From assembly GCA_002428015.1 (NCBI GenBank), contig DIZW01000018.1:16970-56699 (forward strand): a DNA stretch of 39,730 nt. Direction: 5' to 3'. The notes under the pieces are model-generated. The model was not told the origin of the DNA and searched no databases. It saw only the letters and a list, made by a program, of their open reading frames with translations. A program made the position numbers and the translations under genes. The DNA comes from Oxalobacteraceae bacterium UBA6018. Its GTDB lineage: Bacteria > Pseudomonadota > Gammaproteobacteria > Burkholderiales > Burkholderiaceae_D. Shown in pieces: positions 23,594-31,331 of the stretch (its first letter is position 1; the number at the start of each line of letters is the position of its first letter).

Positions 23594-24449
23594 GAGCCTC
23601 ACCTCACTATTGCTGGCCATGTCGATATGCGCCTGCGGCGGTTCGGGTGCGGGCCAGGTCAGCCCGGGCGGACCGCCACCGATGGCGCCAAGCGCGCAGC
23701 CGAACGTGAGCTTGCTGGCGGCGCCGCTCGACATGCCGGGCCTGAACCGGCAGCGCCAGATTCGCCTGTACCTGCCGCCCGACTACGCCACTTCCGGCAA
23801 GCGCTACCCGGTGCTGTACATGCACGACGGACAGAACCTGTTCGACGCGGCCACCAGCTATGCCGGCGAGTGGGAGGTGGACGAAACCATGAACGCGCTG
23901 TCGAAGGCCGGCCAGCTCGACCTGATCGTGGTCGGCGTCGACAACGGCGGCGCCAAGCGCATGACGGAGCTGGACCCGTGGGACAACCCGACCTACGGCA
24001 AGGCCGAGGGCGAGCAGTACATGGAGTTCGTGGTGAAGGTGGTCAAGCCGCTCATCGACGCCACCTACCGCACCCTGCCCGAGCGCGCCAACACCGGCGT
24101 GATGGGCTCGTCCATGGGCGGCTTCATCAGCCATTACGCGATCGAGCGCTACCCTGAGGTGTTCAGCAAGGCCGGCCTGTTTTCGCCGTCCTACTGGGTC
24201 AACGACACCCAGATGTTCGACCTGGTCACCAGCCACCCGGCGCCCAAGGACACGCGCATCTACATGCTGATGGGCGGCAGCGAGGGCGGCCCCATGGTGC
24301 CCGACGCGCAGCGCATGGCCAGCCTGCTCAAGCAGTCCGGCCATCCGGAGGCCAACCTAACGCTCAAGATCACCCCCGGCGGGACCCACAGCGAAACGTT
24401 CTGGCGCGGCGAGTTCCGGCAGGCGGTGTTGTGGATGTTCGCAAAATAG
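23577..24449 (+). CDS. Alpha/beta-hydrolase lipoprotein (esterase D/Fes-like)
   Basis: This encodes 290 residues. A lipobox ICAC (Cys20) indicates an acylated, membrane-anchored periplasmic protein, followed by a Gly/Pro-rich linker (21-45). The rest is a putative-esterase (esterase D/Fes-like) hydrolase: RQIRLYLPPDY, YMHDGQNLF, nucleophile elbow GSSMG with Ser179, and probable catalytic His271 in GGTHSE. Relatives include enterochelin esterases, acetyl-xylan and feruloyl esterases, and esterases near starch genes. The substrate cannot be deduced. The ATG at 23577 has a strong AGGAG site and overlaps the kinase gene, suggesting coupled translation with the two-component system. Confidence 0.9.
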   Translation: MHPIRKSLTSLLLAMSICACGGSGAGQVSPGGPPPMAPSAQPNVSLLAAPLDMPGLNRQRQIRLYLPPDYATSGKRYPVLYMHDGQNLFDAATSYAGEWEVDETMNALSKAGQLDLIVVGVDNGGAKRMTELDPWDNPTYGKAEGEQYMEFVVKVVKPLIDATYRTLPERANTGVMGSSMGGFISHYAIERYPEVFSKAGLFSPSYWVNDTQMFDLVTSHPAPKDTRIYMLMGGSEGGPMVPDAQRMASLLKQSGHPEANLTLKITPGGTHSETFWRGEFRQAVLWMFAK

Positions 24450-24457
24450 GAAACGCC

Positions 24458-24475
24458 GGCGCCGCGGACGGCGCC
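24458..24475. terminator. Hairpin between convergent genes
   Basis: GGCGCCG, a CGGA loop and CGGCGCC form a perfect 7-bp stem in the 33-base gap between the esterase stop and the opposing helicase stop. No U-tract is present. Confidence 0.45.
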
Positions 24476-24482
24476 GCGCCTG

Positions 24483-26333
24483 CTACTCGGCCTTGGGGCC
24501 CTTGCGGTGCGGCTTCTTGGCCTTGGCCGGATCGAAGGGCTTGGACGTGCCCTTCTCGGCGAAGCGGCGGTCGCCGGCCTTCTTCACGAAGCTCTTCTTG
24601 GCCGGCGGCGCCTCGCCGTCGCGCGTGATGTTGAGCTGCTGGCCGGCCACCCACACCCCTTTCAGATGGTCGAGCAGGTCGGACGGCATGTCCGCCGGCA
24701 GATCGAGCACGCTGTAGTCGTCGAAGATCTCGATGCGGCCGATGTACTTCGACTCGATGCCCGCTTCGTTGGCGATCGCGCCGACGATATTGCCCGGCTT
24801 GACGCCGTGCGCGTGGCCCACCTCGATGCGGAAAGTGCCCATGCCGTCTTCGGCCGGACGCGGCGCGCGTTCGCGCTTGAAGGGCGCGGCGCTGTCGGCG
24901 CGCGGTGCGCTGTCGGGGCGCGGTGCGCGGGCCGGCTTGTCGTCCTGCCACGCCGGCGCGCGCGCCGGTTTGTCTTCCTGCCAGGCCGGCGCCGGCTTGG
25001 CGTCGCGGTTCGGTTTTTCCAGCAGCAGCGGGATGTCGCCGCGCGACAGGCGCGCCAGGGCCGCGGCGATCTCGATCGCGGGCACGTTCTGCTCGCGCTC
25101 GTATTCCTCGATCAGCGAACGGAACACGTCCAGGCCGCCGGCGGCCAGGGCCTCGGTGATCTGGTCCTTGAATTTGGCGATACGCACATCGTTGACCGCC
25201 TTGACGGTGGGCAGGGTCAGCGGCGACACCGGCTGGCGCGTGGCCCGTTCGATCGCCTTGAGCAGGCCCTGCTCGCGCGGGGTGATGAACAGGATCGCCT
25301 CGCCGCTGCGGCCGGCCCGGCCGGTGCGGCCGATGCGGTGGGTGTAGCTCTCCGGGTCGGACGGCACGTCGTAGTTGATCACGTGGCTGATGCGCTCCAC
25401 GTCCAGCCCGCGCGCGGCCACGTCGGTGGCCACCAGGATGTCGATCTTGCCGTTCTTGAGCTGCTCGATGGTGCGCTCGCGCTGGGTCTGCTGCATGTCG
25501 CCGTTGATGGCGGTGGCCGCGAAGCCGCGCGCCTGCAGCTTGCCGGCCAGCTCCTCGGTGCCGAGCTTGGTGCGGGCGAAGATGATCATGCCGTCGAACG
25601 GCTCGGCCTCGAGGATGCGGGTGAGCGCCTCGAGCTTCTGCATGCCGCTCACCATCCAGTAGCGCTGGCGGATATTGTCGGCCGTGCCGGTCTTGGCGGC
25701 CACCGTCACTTCGGCCGGGTCGCGCAGGTAGGTCTTGGCGATGCGCTTGATCGCCGACGGCATGGTGGCCGAGAACAGCGCGGTCTGGCGGCTGTCGGGG
25801 GTCTTCTGCAGGATCTGCTCGACGTCGTCGATGAAGCCCATGCGCAGCATCTCGTCGGCCTCGTCCAGCACCAGCGTCTTGAGCTTGGACAGGTCGAGCG
25901 AACCCTTCTCCAGGTGGTCGATCACGCGCCCGGGGGTGCCCACCACCACGTGCACGCCGCGGCGCAGCGCCGACAGCTGCGGGCCGTAGCTCTGGCCGCC
26001 GTAGATCGGCAGCACGTGGAAGTCCTTGATGTAGGTGGCGTACTTCTGGAACGCCTCGGCCACCTGGATCGCCAGCTCGCGCGTGGGCGCCAGCACCAGC
26101 GCCTGGGGCGACTGCTGCTTGATGTCGATCCGCGACAGCACCGGCAGCGCGAACGCCGCGGTCTTGCCGGTTCCCGTCTGGGCCTGGCCCAGCACGTCGC
26201 GATTGGCCAGCAGCAGCGGAATGGTGGCGGCCTGGATCGGCGAAGGCGTCTCGTAGCCGACGTCTTTCATCGCCTTTAACACGGCCGGCGACAGGTTCAG
26301 ATCGGAGAACAACGGGAGGGGGGTATCGGACAT
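24483..26333 (-). CDS. deaD: DEAD-box RNA helicase (DeaD/CsdA type)
   Basis: This encodes 616 residues. It is an ATP-dependent RNA helicase for ribosome assembly and RNA turnover in the cytoplasm. The motifs are GYETPSPIQ (Q motif), AQTGTGKT (Walker A), PTRELA, DEAD, SAT, and HRIGRTGRAG in the second RecA domain. After a variable low-complexity linker there is a DbpA-type RNA-binding domain (VGHAHGVKPGNIVGAI through VAGQQLNI) and a Lys-rich tail. The linker contains a tandem repeat of APAWQ(E/D)DKPAR. I chose the ATG at 26333; a GTG at 26345 in the same frame is equally possible, since neither has a clear ribosome-binding site. It looks like a housekeeping gene between sugar operons, with no visible operator. 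Confidence 0.95.
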   Translation of the reverse strand: MSDTPLPLFSDLNLSPAVLKAMKDVGYETPSPIQAATIPLLLANRDVLGQAQTGTGKTAAFALPVLSRIDIKQQSPQALVLAPTRELAIQVAEAFQKYATYIKDFHVLPIYGGQSYGPQLSALRRGVHVVVGTPGRVIDHLEKGSLDLSKLKTLVLDEADEMLRMGFIDDVEQILQKTPDSRQTALFSATMPSAIKRIAKTYLRDPAEVTVAAKTGTADNIRQRYWMVSGMQKLEALTRILEAEPFDGMIIFARTKLGTEELAGKLQARGFAATAINGDMQQTQRERTIEQLKNGKIDILVATDVAARGLDVERISHVINYDVPSDPESYTHRIGRTGRAGRSGEAILFITPREQGLLKAIERATRQPVSPLTLPTVKAVNDVRIAKFKDQITEALAAGGLDVFRSLIEEYEREQNVPAIEIAAALARLSRGDIPLLLEKPNRDAKPAPAWQEDKPARAPAWQDDKPARAPRPDSAPRADSAAPFKRERAPRPAEDGMGTFRIEVGHAHGVKPGNIVGAIANEAGIESKYIGRIEIFDDYSVLDLPADMPSDLLDHLKGVWVAGQQLNITRDGEAPPAKKSFVKKAGDRRFAEKGTSKPFDPAKAKKPHRKGPKAE

Positions 26334-26498
26334 GGAGGTGCTCACTGGTTGGTGCTGAAAGCGACAGTTTACTCTGTCGCGCCCCGTGCCGTGCTAACTG
26401 CTTGCGCACGCCACGGCGGGGGTGGTAAAAAAATGCGTCGGCCTGGGCGCGATGGGCGCGGGCCGGGCGGCGTTGGAGGGGCGCCGGCCCGGCGGGCG

Positions 26499-28007
26499 CT
26501 AGCGCGGGCTGGCGCAGTGCTGGGCGATATACGCGCCGTGTTCGGGCATCGCGGCGACGCACTTGGCGATCACCTCGCCCACGTTGCCGACCAGGCCGGC
26601 CAGCTCCTCGTCGCTGGCCACCTCCACCATCGGGTGCCAGCTGCGCGGGAGCAGGTTCTGCCCCAGCATCACCTGCACCCAGCCCACCTCGGCGAACAAC
26701 TCGTTATCGACCCGCACCACCTTGCCGTGCTCCTGGAACAGCGCGATCTTCTCGGCCAGGGTGTCGGGCACCGCCATGGCCGCGCAATCCTTCCAGAACG
26801 GCGCGTCGTCGCGTTGATTGAGCTTGTAGTGCAGGATGATGAAGTCGCGGATGCGCTCGTACTCGAAGCGGCTCTGGCGGTTGTAGGTGTCGATGGCGAC
26901 CTGGCTGAAGCCCTGGTCGGGGAAGAAATCGATCAGGCGCGCGATGGACGACTGGATCATGTGGATGCTGGTCGATTCCAGCGGCTCCAGGAAGCCGCTC
27001 GACAGGCCGATCGCCACCACGTTCTTGTTCCAGCTCTGCTTGCGCATGCCGGTGGTGAACTTGACCATGCGCGGCTCGGCCAGCGCCTTGCCGTCCAGGT
27101 TCGCCATCAGGGTCGCCTGGGCCTGCTCGTCGCTGAGGTAGGCGCTGCAGTAGACGTGGCCGTTGCCGGTGCGGTGCTGCAGCGGGATGCGCCACTGCCA
27201 GCCGGCCGTGTGCGCGGTCGCGCGCGTGTACGGCAGCAGCTTGTCGGCCGCCTTGCAAGGCACGGCCAGGGCGCGGTCGCACGGCAGCCAGGCGCTCCAG
27301 TCCTCGTAGCCGGTTTCCAGCGCGCCCTCGATCAGCAACGCGCGAAAGCCCGAGCAATCGATGAACAGGTCGCCCTCGATGCGCTCGCCGTTTTCCAGCA
27401 CCACCGCCTCCACGTGGCCATTGTCGGCGCGCCGCGTGACGTGGCCGATCTTGCCCTCGGTGCGGCGCACGCCGCGCTGCTCGGCCAGGCTGCGCAGAAA
27501 GCGCGCGTACAGGCTGGCGTCGAAATGGTAGGCGTGGGCGATGCCCGCCAGCGGGGAGTTGGGCATGTCGGCGCGCGCCGGCATGAACTTGTTGGCGTAG
27601 GCGGCCGCGCGCGTGATCGAATACGCGTCCAGCTCCTTGGCCCTGCCCAGGGCGCGCATCTTGAGCCAGTATTGATAGAAGCGCGCCGTCCACAGGTCCT
27701 GGCCCAGGTCGCCGAAGCCGTGCATGTAGCGTTCGCCCATCTTGCCCCAGTTGACGAACTCGATCCCGAGCTTGAAGGTGCCCTGGGTGACCTTGAGCAT
27801 CGCGTTCTCGTCGATGCCGGCCAGCGCGTTGAAGCGGCTGATCATGGGGATGGTGGCCTCGCCCACGCCGACGATGCCGATCTCGTCGGACTCGACCAGC
27901 CGGATGGCGTAACGCCCGCGCAGCAAGGTCGCCAGCGCGGTCGCGCTCATCCAGCCGGCGGTCCCGCCGCCGACGATTACCACGGTCTTGATGGGGCTCG
28001 CTTGCAT
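26499..28007 (-). CDS. Flavin-dependent halogenase (tryptophan-halogenase family)
   Basis: This encodes 502 residues. The N-terminal FAD-binding motif is GGGTAGW (13-19). The candidate catalytic Lys79 (GTFKLGIEF) falls at the same number as the key Lys of PrnA. The halogenase signature WQWRIP (270-275, WxWxIP) is intact, and EPLEST (341-346) supplies the Glu-Ser pair known from tryptophan halogenases. By these motifs it should use FADH2, oxygen and a halide to halogenate an electron-rich aromatic. Relatives next to TonB-dependent receptor genes (the BrvH type) are known from Proteobacteria, but their natural substrates are unclear. I chose the ATG at 28007 because AGGAAA precedes it. It lies 123 bp after the receptor gene, beyond two hairpins, so co-transcription may be partial. 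No flavin reductase gene is in the window. Confidence 0.9.
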   Translation of the reverse strand: MQASPIKTVVIVGGGTAGWMSATALATLLRGRYAIRLVESDEIGIVGVGEATIPMISRFNALAGIDENAMLKVTQGTFKLGIEFVNWGKMGERYMHGFGDLGQDLWTARFYQYWLKMRALGRAKELDAYSITRAAAYANKFMPARADMPNSPLAGIAHAYHFDASLYARFLRSLAEQRGVRRTEGKIGHVTRRADNGHVEAVVLENGERIEGDLFIDCSGFRALLIEGALETGYEDWSAWLPCDRALAVPCKAADKLLPYTRATAHTAGWQWRIPLQHRTGNGHVYCSAYLSDEQAQATLMANLDGKALAEPRMVKFTTGMRKQSWNKNVVAIGLSSGFLEPLESTSIHMIQSSIARLIDFFPDQGFSQVAIDTYNRQSRFEYERIRDFIILHYKLNQRDDAPFWKDCAAMAVPDTLAEKIALFQEHGKVVRVDNELFAEVGWVQVMLGQNLLPRSWHPMVEVASDEELAGLVGNVGEVIAKCVAAMPEHGAYIAQHCASPR

Positions 28008-28042
28008 GCCATTTCCTGTAAAAAATTCTGCCCAAAATAACA

Positions 28043-28114
28043 CAACCCCGGGTACGTGAGTAGCCGGGGTTGCGACAAACAACGGTGTAGCGCCGGTACC
28101 ACTGGCGCTACACC
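28043..28114 (-). terminator. Tandem terminator-like hairpins after receptor 1
   Basis: On the minus strand, an 11-bp perfect stem (GGTGTAGCGCC at 28084-28094 with its complement at 28104-28114) is followed by a 9-bp stem (CAACCCCGG at 28043-28051 with its complement at 28064-28072) and then by TGTTATTTT. The second hairpin with its T-rich tail is a plausible intrinsic terminator between the receptor and the halogenase. Confidence 0.65.
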
Positions 28115-28130
28115 GGTTTCCTACGTCGGT

Positions 28131-30866
28131 TTAGAACTTGTAGTTCGCGCCGACCAGGAGGGTACGACCATACTTCGCGTATTCCAGCTGACGTGCCTTG
28201 CTGTTCGCATAGGTCTCGTAGGCGCTGTTGTTCAGGTTGTTGACCTGTACCAGCAGACCGAGGCCTTTGAGGGCGCCGTCGTTGAAGGTGTAGCCAGCCT
28301 GCAGGTCGACGACGTTTTCGCCGACGACGTAACGCAGCTGACGGTCACCGGCGAAGTTGCCGATTTCGCCAACGTAGTCGGAGCGGCGACGCTCGCTGAT
28401 ACGTGCCGAGAAACCATTCTTCTCGTAGTAGGCGGTCACGTTGCTGACATGCTTGGACAGGCCTGGCAGTTCGATCTTGCCGATGGTGTCGTTCATCTGG
28501 GCGATGTTGATGCCCGTCTCGGTGTAGGTGGTGCTAGCGACCACGCCGAAGCCGTCCAGCGGCGCCCACAGCATTTCCAGCGGCAGCGAGATCGACAGCT
28601 CGGCGCCCTTCAAAGTACCGCCATTGCCGTTGTACGGTGCGGTGTACTGACCGATGTTGGTCGTGGCGTTGGTGCCGACGGTAAATTGCGAGAAATCGCG
28701 GCTCTGCGAGTAGTTATAGATGTAGGTGTCCAGGCTCTTGTAGAAGCCGGCCAGTGCCACATACGCCTTCTTGCCGAAATACTTCTCGTACGACACGTCG
28801 AACGCCTTGGCGCGCCATGGGTCCAGGCGCGCATTGCCGCCCGAGCCGCTAGGCAGGTGGGTGCCTTGGTCGACGGTGAAGTTAAAGCCGGCGTTGAGCT
28901 GGTCGACGCGGGCGCGGGCGATCTGCTTGGCGACCGAGAAGCGCAGGGTCTGCTGGTTCGACAGGCCGAACACCAGGTTCATGCTAGGCAGAACGTCGGT
29001 GTAGACCTTGCCGTCTTCGATCGGGTGAGCGACGCCGGCCTGGTCAGCGTACAGCGAGTTCGACGACTGGTCGCTGCGGATGATCTGGGCGCCGACGTTA
29101 CCGCGCAGCGAAACACCGCCGAGGTCAGCGTCCAGATTGGCCTTGACGTACGAGGTCGTGATCTTCTCCGTCACGTCCCAGGCGCGGCTGATGGTGCCCG
29201 AATTGTTGGCCAGGCTGTAGTTGATCGGATCGAAGTACTTGGCGATGACGCCAGGCACGTTCCACGATGGCACCACTGGGCCGCCGGCGAAGCCGAGGTC
29301 GACCGGGGTGTACAGCAGGTCGGACGAGATCGTCGGGCTACCCTGCGCGGTCAAGGCGCCGGAAGGCTGGCGCTTGGTCTTGGTGCGGTCGCTGTGGTTG
29401 ATGCCGATCTCGAAGCCGCTGAGGAATTGCTCCATCATGGCAGGCGCCGGGATCGTGGCTGCCACCTTGAAGCTGCGCAGGGTGTCGTTCAGGTGCGGCG
29501 AGTAGGTGCTGCCGTAGCCGTAGATCGAGTTACCGGTGAACAGCTTGGACGCGTCGCTGTAGTTGAGCTGGCCGGCGAGGGTGGCGAAGTTGCCTGGAGT
29601 CCAACCCACGGTCAGCCCGGTGTCGTTCAGCGGGCCGTTGGTGGCGCTGCGCAACTGCAGGTTGTTTTCGAGGTAGGTCTCGTCGCGCTTGGCGTTCGAG
29701 TAGTTCATGTCGGCGACAACGGTCACGTCACCGAACTTGAACGTATTGTTCCAGCCTGCGGTCTTGATCTTGTCGTGACGGTCGTTGTTCTGGCCGCGCA
29801 CGAGCGGGTAGGCGCCGGTGGCTACGCCGCCCAGCAGGGTGCCATCGACAACGTTGACGGTGTTGTAGCGGAAGCCGACCGGATTGTTGCTGCCGTTATA
29901 GCCGCCCAGGTTGGCTTCGAACTGGTTGTTGGTGTCGTCCTGGTGGAAGCGCGACGCGAACACGTCCAGGGTCGAGTGCCATTGCTTGCTCGGACGGTAT
30001 TCCAGCACGCCCATGATACCGGTGCGCTCGAGCTTGCCGCTCTTGGCCAGGGACTTCACGCCGGCGGTGACGTAGGTGCCGGCTGGAACGCCTGCCACCG
30101 ACATGGTGCTGAACGGCTCGTAGGTGCCGGTCTCATGGTCGAGGATCGGCGACGACAGGTCGGCGAGGCCCACTGCCACACCGATCGTGCGGTTGGCGAA
30201 CTGGTCGATGTAGCTGACGCTGAAACGGTGACCGGTGTCGCTGATGTTGGCGATCTTACCCAGCGAATTCTTTTCGCCGCGCAGGTTGACCGACAGGGCA
30301 CGGCCCGGGAAGTTCAGCGGACGTACTGCCTGCATGTCGATGGTGCCGGACAGGCCTTGGCCGACCAGGCTGGCGTCAGGGGTCTTGTAGACGGTGACGG
30401 CGCCGAGCAGCTCGGATGGGTACTGGTCGAATTCGACGCTGCGGTTGTCACCGGTGCTGACCTGTTCGCGGCCGTTGAGCAGGGTGGTGGCGAAGTCAGG
30501 CGACAGGCCACGGACGCTGATGACCTGGGCACGGCCGGCGACGCGCTGGGCGGCCAGGCCGGGCAGGCGGGCGATCGATTCGGCGATACTGGTATCTGGC
30601 AGCTTGCCGATATCTTCAGCGGAGACGGTTTCGACGATCGAGGTGGAATCCTTCTTGACGGAGATAGCGTCCTCGATGCCGCGGCGGATGCCGGTAACAC
30701 GAACAACGTTCACCGGCGCATCGGCGGCAGGTGCGTTGTCAACCGCTTGCGCGCTCACGTTCGCGCCGGCCAGCGCCGACACCAACAGCAGGCAGCCAGT
30801 GGCAACCGGGCTCAGGCGGAATGCGCGGCTTGGTGCATCAGCGCGACTATGTGCAAAATCCTTCAT
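28131..30866 (-). CDS. TonB-dependent outer-membrane receptor (copy 1)
   Basis: This encodes 911 residues. The signal peptide is cleaved near NVSAQA (about 40). The plug domain (about 55-180) carries RRGIEDAISVKKDSTSIVETV, KLPDTSIAESIARLPG and VSVRGLSP-like segments. The rest is a 22-strand beta-barrel ending in the aromatic C-terminus ANYKF. It would transport a substrate across the outer membrane using TonB energy. The sugar-enzyme context suggests maltodextrins, as for the MalA receptors of Caulobacter and Xanthomonas relatives. The ATG at 30866 follows AAGGGGA. It is a tandem paralogue of the receptor at 31332-34073, with identical blocks throughout plug and barrel. The regulatory regions are also homologous. 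No TonB-box sequence was assigned with confidence. Confidence 0.93.
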   Translation of the reverse strand: MKDFAHSRADAPSRAFRLSPVATGCLLLVSALAGANVSAQAVDNAPAADAPVNVVRVTGIRRGIEDAISVKKDSTSIVETVSAEDIGKLPDTSIAESIARLPGLAAQRVAGRAQVISVRGLSPDFATTLLNGREQVSTGDNRSVEFDQYPSELLGAVTVYKTPDASLVGQGLSGTIDMQAVRPLNFPGRALSVNLRGEKNSLGKIANISDTGHRFSVSYIDQFANRTIGVAVGLADLSSPILDHETGTYEPFSTMSVAGVPAGTYVTAGVKSLAKSGKLERTGIMGVLEYRPSKQWHSTLDVFASRFHQDDTNNQFEANLGGYNGSNNPVGFRYNTVNVVDGTLLGGVATGAYPLVRGQNNDRHDKIKTAGWNNTFKFGDVTVVADMNYSNAKRDETYLENNLQLRSATNGPLNDTGLTVGWTPGNFATLAGQLNYSDASKLFTGNSIYGYGSTYSPHLNDTLRSFKVAATIPAPAMMEQFLSGFEIGINHSDRTKTKRQPSGALTAQGSPTISSDLLYTPVDLGFAGGPVVPSWNVPGVIAKYFDPINYSLANNSGTISRAWDVTEKITTSYVKANLDADLGGVSLRGNVGAQIIRSDQSSNSLYADQAGVAHPIEDGKVYTDVLPSMNLVFGLSNQQTLRFSVAKQIARARVDQLNAGFNFTVDQGTHLPSGSGGNARLDPWRAKAFDVSYEKYFGKKAYVALAGFYKSLDTYIYNYSQSRDFSQFTVGTNATTNIGQYTAPYNGNGGTLKGAELSISLPLEMLWAPLDGFGVVASTTYTETGINIAQMNDTIGKIELPGLSKHVSNVTAYYEKNGFSARISERRRSDYVGEIGNFAGDRQLRYVVGENVVDLQAGYTFNDGALKGLGLLVQVNNLNNSAYETYANSKARQLEYAKYGRTLLVGANYKF

Positions 30867-30971
30867 ATACGTCCCCTTAATTTATCAAAACTACATATTC
30901 AAACTGGATGATTTCGTTTCCCAGCACGAGATCCTGAAAGCCAAACGCTTCTTTGACGTTCTGGTAATGAG

Positions 30972-30999
30972 TTTGTACTATTACTAGATCCACTGTCAA
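30972..30999 (-). promoter_or_regulatory. Promoter of receptor 1
   Basis: On the minus strand, TTGACA (30999-30994) and TACAAA (30977-30972) are separated by 16 bp, about 105 bp before the start codon. The same arrangement with nearly the same sequence precedes receptor 2. A TGTAGT half-site lies just upstream of the -35 (31007-31012). Confidence 0.65.
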
Positions 31000-31102
31000 C
31001 GAAAGTTGTAGTTCCCCACAAAAAACTGCTGGATTTGCGCCATATCCACAACAGTTGGTTGTTTTTTGTTGTATTTCCGCATAAATCCTATCCATCTGAA
31101 AA

Positions 31103-31117
31103 TGTAATGTGACTACA
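31103..31117. promoter_or_regulatory. Operator-like site upstream of receptor 1
   Basis: TGTAAT-GTG-ACTACA has one mismatch from the inverted repeat. It lies about 104 bp upstream of the receptor 1 -35 box. An equivalent site lies about 102 bp upstream of the receptor 2 -35 box. The distance would fit DNA looping or activation rather than direct blocking. Confidence 0.6.
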
Positions 31118-31227
31118 AATTGCCGCTCAGATCAGCAAACAGCCGCCGGGAAGCGCGCCACGGCCCGCGATTTCACATCCGAACTACCGGTTCGATGTGG
31201 CACGATGTAGTCACAAGAACAGATTCT

Positions 31228-31242
31228 TGTAGTCAGACTAAA
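31228..31242. promoter_or_regulatory. Operator-like site between the receptor genes
   Basis: TGTAGT-CAG-ACTAAA has one mismatch. A further half-site (TGTAGT at 31206-31211) lies 22 bp to its left. It is far from the receptor 1 promoter (about 230 bp), so its role is uncertain. Confidence 0.55.
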
Positions 31243-31276
31243 GTGAAGTGACCCGTGATGCCGGGCGCACCCCACG

Positions 31277-31305
31277 AAAAAAGCCCCGGGCTCGCGCGCG
31301 GGGCT
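31277..31305 (-). terminator. Rho-independent terminator of receptor 2
   Basis: On the minus strand, AGCCCCG (31305-31299), a GC-rich loop and CGGGGCT (31288-31282) are followed by TTTTTT (31282-31277). It begins 27 bp after the receptor 2 stop codon. It has the stem and U-tract of a classical intrinsic terminator, so receptor 1 needs its own promoter. Confidence 0.88.
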
Positions 31306-31331
31306 CTTTGGGGCGGAAGACGGTCAGCGGT

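Larger units (their letters stand above)
31000..31276. other. Upstream region of receptor 1
   Basis: This stretch between the receptor 1 promoter and the receptor 2 terminator contains no convincing gene. It is AT-rich apart from a GC-rich patch at 31141-31180. It holds several copies or half-copies of the TGTAGT-N3-ACTACA pattern (31103-31117, 31206-31211, 31228-31242). Confidence 0.6.

Noticed and set aside
24936..25008. Repeat in the deaD linker as a CRISPR or mobile repeat
   Set aside because: It is an in-frame coding repeat (APAWQ-D/E-DKPAR) in a low-complexity linker, with only two copies and no spacers.
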